Assembly: GCA_963969595.1 (NCBI GenBank)
Contig: OZ018417.1
Location: forward strand, 6,016,501-6,080,500
From: Neckera pumila
Taxonomy: Eukaryota; Streptophyta; Bryopsida; Hypnales; Neckeraceae
Length of the DNA stretch: 64,000 bases
Reading direction: 5' to 3'
Every line of letters begins with the position of its first letter. Within the stretch, counting starts at the first letter, position 1. Positions 60,516 through 64,000 of the stretch are shown here, piece by piece. Below the pieces are notes generated by a model. The model saw nothing but the letters and a program-made list of their open reading frames with translations. It had not been told where the DNA came from and did no database searches. A program made the translations under genes and the position numbers.

Positions 60516-60806
60516 CCAATTCTAAAATACAAGACTATTTTACCTACCATCTAAGCATACAAGCTTCTTCTACACTTTTACAGAAATGGCCAGTACACAA
60601 ATCCAACAGTCAAAGGCAAAGCAACAATACACGAGGTGGAGAAAAAATGATAAAGGTAAATGTTTTATAAATCTGATAAAGGGCGGTAACCCTTTACATA
60701 TGTACACTTTCTAAAACTTCCGGTATTTAATTCTATACATCTATCTAGTTGTACACAATCTCACCCAAAACTATCTATTCTACTCCTTCGAGGCCAATGC
60801 CACGTG
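60516..60806. other. 3' flank of the RING gene
   Basis: Spacer between the TTAA element and the minus-strand RING gene. Nothing recognised. Confidence 0.3.
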
Positions 60807-63000
60807 CTATGCTCTCTCTCTCAAAAATGCTTGCAACACTTCTCTCGATTGCAAAGTCGTCAAAAGATGAGCTGTGGCCTCATCATATTTATCGTGTAGG
60901 TGGGTATAAATGGCATTCAAGAGTTGAGGCTCATGGAAGGTACTGTCTTGAACAAAAGCTGTTTGCTGCTCAAAAGTCAATTCACCCGCATATCCGAGGG
61001 GATTGCCTTGACCGTCATATAGCAAGTTGTCAGGATGTGGTTCACGCACAAAAATGGAGCGATCCGTGTCCCAATGTCCACCAGCTACCTGGGCAAAGTA
61101 TACTCGGCGCCCGTTATCAGCTTCTCCATACAACCTTTTGATTACCTCTGTCACTTGGGCGTCATCATCCCACACTATATTAGCAATCGTTTGTGCGGGA
61201 AGGTGTCGATCGTTCATTGTCCACCTCCAAAGCCATGTCATGTCTTTCCCCCAATGGTCCCTACTATCGCGGCCCGGTAAGTTTTCTTCGTTATACTCGT
61301 AATGTGCAGGCATATGGTCTCGAAGGCCAAACATTTTGTAAAGTCGTGGATGAAATGGAGCCTTGCATTGCGCACATCTCTTTCTAGTGACCATGTGGGG
61401 AATGAGACACACAGGGTGGTATACATGTCCGCACGTACCAAGAGTCCATCCACCCTCCGGGCCAAATGGTTCTTGGCACATAATGCACGTCGTTCCATCT
61501 TTTACGAACTCAGGAACGGTAGGCCACACTAGTGGTTTGGTGCCATCGCGTTGTACAGGCCCGTACCTATGGCGCTCGATGTCATGTTGGAATCCCAAGT
61601 CCGGAGAACGATTCCAATCAATGCTTGAATTTTCTTCTTTTACGGGCAAATCATTGGTGAACATTTCCTCCACCTGAGGCCATGAGGTCAAGCCAAAATA
61701 ACGTTGACCTCCATCATTGAATACCGCAGCCACTCTCTTCACCTCTTCCTTCATCTGCTCAGCCTCATTTAGTGCTAAGTTGCATACCAACTTCATGTTG
61801 CACATTAACCGCACCACCTTCTCCCTCTCAGGATTTTGGACCACCCGCACGTTCTGAGCAATTATTTCATTCATGGTGCTCTCCATGTCTGTTCAGGCTA
61901 CTGTAAGAACCCCCACTTCTTCTTCAGCTCTCTTAGTGCGAATTTCCAATGCGCGCATTGAGTTTGTTAATTCTTCAATGCTTGCTTGAGTACTTCGAAC
62001 CTCTGCTTCAGCTCGCTCGGCACGTGCACGTATAACATCCAATGTGCCACTTTCTACACCGAGAAAATTTACTCGAGGCCGCATCGGAAGCAAGAATGCA
62101 TTGCTCGGGCCAGCCCTATCTTCATCCGCAGCATACGTAGCACGTTCCACTACAACTTCGAGTGGTGGAGTTTCTTCCGTGCTCAAATGCCTTTCACGGG
62201 CTGCAAGGTCAGCTTCACGCACAATGAGTCTAGCATTATCAGCCATAAGGGCCTGAACCCTTTCTCTTTGAGCTCCCAACTCTGCAGCATGTTGTCGTAA
62301 TGCTTCCTCCTTTTCTGCTTGCAATGTCTGGACTGATTGGCGCAAGCGAACCACTTCCTCGCCAAAATCTTCCACTCTCATGAGCAGCTTCCACTCCACC
62401 AGTTGGACCCTGTTGGTTGAGATTTACTCCAGTGCCTGTCTCAACTGCTACTTCCATTAAGTCCATCCCTGGTTGCTCAACTTGTTCTTCCACGTTCTCG
62501 CGCACTGGCGGTAAATCATCCAATGGCACGGCAGGATTGATTGGAATGCTGCGAGGCCTATTTGGCATTTGTTGATTCCTTTTTTTGCCATAGAAGGTCC
62601 TCCAATCCACATCCTTAGCAAGAAAAACCTCTGCATATGCCATTTGGGACAATGAAAGTGTTCCGTCTGTCTTTGATCTTCGACCCCAAATGAAAGTTGC
62701 CACTTCAATCAACCGCTTCTTGAAGGCTGGGTGTTGGCACTGGTCAAAATTCACCGTACTAGAATACACGTGCACCGGATATCGATCTGGTGACCAATGG
62801 CGGTTGATGTGGGCCCAATCTATAAAATTCGCACATGTCGTTCTTGTCCATGGCGACGGAGCATCTCTCCACCCAGGTTTTGCCAAGACGTCACGGGCAT
62901 TGTACGTGTCCCAATCCAGTTCTGACCTGTTCCCCCTCTTCTTCTTATTTGGGGGTTCACCTCCTTGTCTTGCACCACTTGCTGCACCCTCAGTGGCCAT
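60807..63000 (-). pseudogene. coiled-coil RING-H2 protein gene with one frameshift and one in-frame TGA
   Basis: Starts at ATG 63000 (MATEGAASGARQGGEPPNKK), just after a TTGTGCAG acceptor-like string that suggests a 5' UTR intron. The N-terminal domain (KPGWRDAPSPWTRTTCANFI; FIWGRRSKTDGTLSLSQMAY) is not recognised. A single-base shift near 62360-62390 leads into a heptad-rich coiled coil (62380-61900). A TGA at 61893-61895 follows, and the same frame runs on through TDMESTMNEIIAQ to a RING-H2 finger at about 61500-61360: CIMC, 14 residues, CGHVYHPVC, 10 residues, CAQC. RING-H2 domains act in ubiquitin ligases. A further 170 residues complete the protein to the TAG at 60807-60809. Two small lesions in about 730 codons suggest recent loss, sequence error or recoding. 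It may belong to a multicopy or transposon-borne family. Confidence 0.7.
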
Positions 63001-63379
63001 TCCTGATACCTGCACAATGACTCACACAAAATACTGTATGCGAATACAGTGACAAATTGTTTTGCCTTCTGTTGCGTGAAGGCAACTGAAATGTGGCAAA
63101 ACAAATGCCAAATGTATAACACTTCCTCTCAAATTGCAATGCAAAGCTTTCTCAAGCAAGGACAATGCAACTCAAAAGAGGAAGCACTGAGCAATGAAAT
63201 GGATCTCTCACTTATACCCCCCAATTACCGAGCCAATTAGGGGGGGTAATTAAGGGCAAATCAGCTGTTTTTACCTGTAATCCAGACCATCCAGGGCGCC
63301 AGACAGCCCGACGATCGATGGTCCAGGCGACGGTGGAGGTTCGGCGCAGGTTCGGGGCGCCGTCAACAGGGTCGGGGCG
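63001..63379. other. upstream region of the RING gene
   Basis: Contains a hairpin at 63215-63249 with arms TACCCCCCAATT / AATTAGGGGGGGTA and a duplicated GTCGGGGCGCCRTCAACAGG at about 63353-63390. No ORF. Confidence 0.4.
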
Positions 63380-63890
63380 CCATCAACAGGGTCGGAATGT
63401 CATTTTAAAAACTCATTTCCGCCGTCTCTGCGTTGGACGGACGCGGCGACGGCCTATCCGTGACGGCTTCTCATGATGGCCTGTCCCATCAGGCGACGGT
63501 CTACCCGTCCCCTCGACGGCTGAGATTATCAGATGTGCCCGTCCCCTCGACGGCCTGCCCGTCGAACTCGACGGCTAAGTGTTCTGTCCGTCCCCTCAAC
63601 GGACTGACCGTCCCTCTCGACGGATTGACCGTCTCCTGGACGGACTGACCGTCCCTCTCGACGGACTGACCGTCTCCTGGACGGACTGACCGTCCCCTCG
63701 ACGGACTGACCGTCTCCTGGAGGGACTGACCGTCCCCTCGACGGGCTAACCGTCCCTCTCGACGGACTGACCGTCTCCTGGACGGACTGACCGTCCCCTC
63801 GACGGGCTGACCGTCCCTCTTGACAGACTGACCGTCCCCTCGACGGGCTGACCGTCCTCTCGACGGATTGACTGTCTCCTCGACGGCTAG
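63380..63890. repeat. GACGG/CCGTC-type minisatellite
   Basis: From about 63425, more than 20 units of roughly 20 bp, GACGGACTGACCGTCCCCTC, many of them locally palindromic (GACGG ... CCGTC). It shares the GGACGG core with 55148-55590 but differs in unit length. Confidence 0.85.
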
Positions 63891-64000
63891 GATTAGCGGT
63901 TTAGGGTCTCTCCCATTTCTTTATCACCACTCCCTCTGGCAAGTAGGGATTTTTTTCTAATATGTGCTAGTGTGATATTCTCTATCCAACATGTGGATGA
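63891..64000. other. window end, nothing recognised
   Basis: Short AT-rich stretch after the minisatellite. Confidence 0.3.

Noticed and set aside
61027..61677. Several plus-strand ORFs of 64-104 codons
   Set aside because: They lie opposite the RING-H2 coding sequence, which has clear zinc-binding residues on the minus strand.

Overview
This is nuclear DNA of a plant (a land plant or close streptophyte relative), not a prokaryote or organelle. The evidence is a split gene with GT-AG introns whose exons match the plant TOUGH (TGH) G-patch/SURP protein, a protein with the plant-only GTD-binding (zein-binding, DUF593) domain, a plant F-box gene, and typical plant DNA transposons (CACTA, Stowaway, hAT, PIF/Harbinger traces) plus a tRNA-type SINE. 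The species cannot be named from the sequence. The window is gene-poor, strongly AT-rich and packed with repeats; most of it is accessory DNA.

Layout. 1-4128: the 3' part of TGH on the plus strand, seven exons visible. 4575-10514: a GC-rich palindrome cluster, a Stowaway element, a TTAA-flanked element, and a compact MyoB/GTD-binding ORF (8791-9546). 10515-16456: a nest of transposons. One TTAA element is interrupted by a Stowaway-like element and cut off by a 5'-truncated copy of a gag-like element; a decayed minus-strand NAM-associated (Harbinger-type) protein and an intact 930-bp TTAA element follow. 17.8-20.1 kb: broken coding fragments. 20-34 kb: repeats, including three CACTA elements, a long foldback, a SINE and more TTAA elements. 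34723-35949: an F-box gene broken by one stop codon. 37-38.5 kb: a block rich in ATCCGGA. 39-52 kb: further MITE families, several nested. 52-55 kb: the fuller copy of the gag-like element, carrying a hAT foldback MITE. 55-60.5 kb: a GGACGG minisatellite and a cluster of four TTAA elements in a tandemly duplicated sequence. 60.8-63.0 kb, minus strand: a RING-H2 protein with a long coiled coil, broken by one frameshift and one in-frame TGA. 63.4-63.9 kb: a second GGACGG-type minisatellite.

Most notable result. About a dozen elements share the ends TTAA-CCCCTnAA ... TTnAGGGG-TTAA. Two of them (56058-57908 and 58035-58607) sit in a duplicated sequence whose other copy gives an unfilled or near-unfilled site with a single TTAA or TCAA. 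This shows insertion at TTAA with target duplication, the piggyBac signature, which I recall as rare or unreported in flowering plants. At least eight of them also share a block (around CCATAGGATCTTG) about 100-125 bp inside one end. No transposase is present, so these are non-autonomous.

The genes do not form an operon or pathway. Only TGH looks like a conserved single-copy housekeeping gene. The GTD-binding ORF is open but truncated relative to its family. The F-box, RING and gag-like genes each carry a small number of lesions and look recently inactivated, or mobile-element related.
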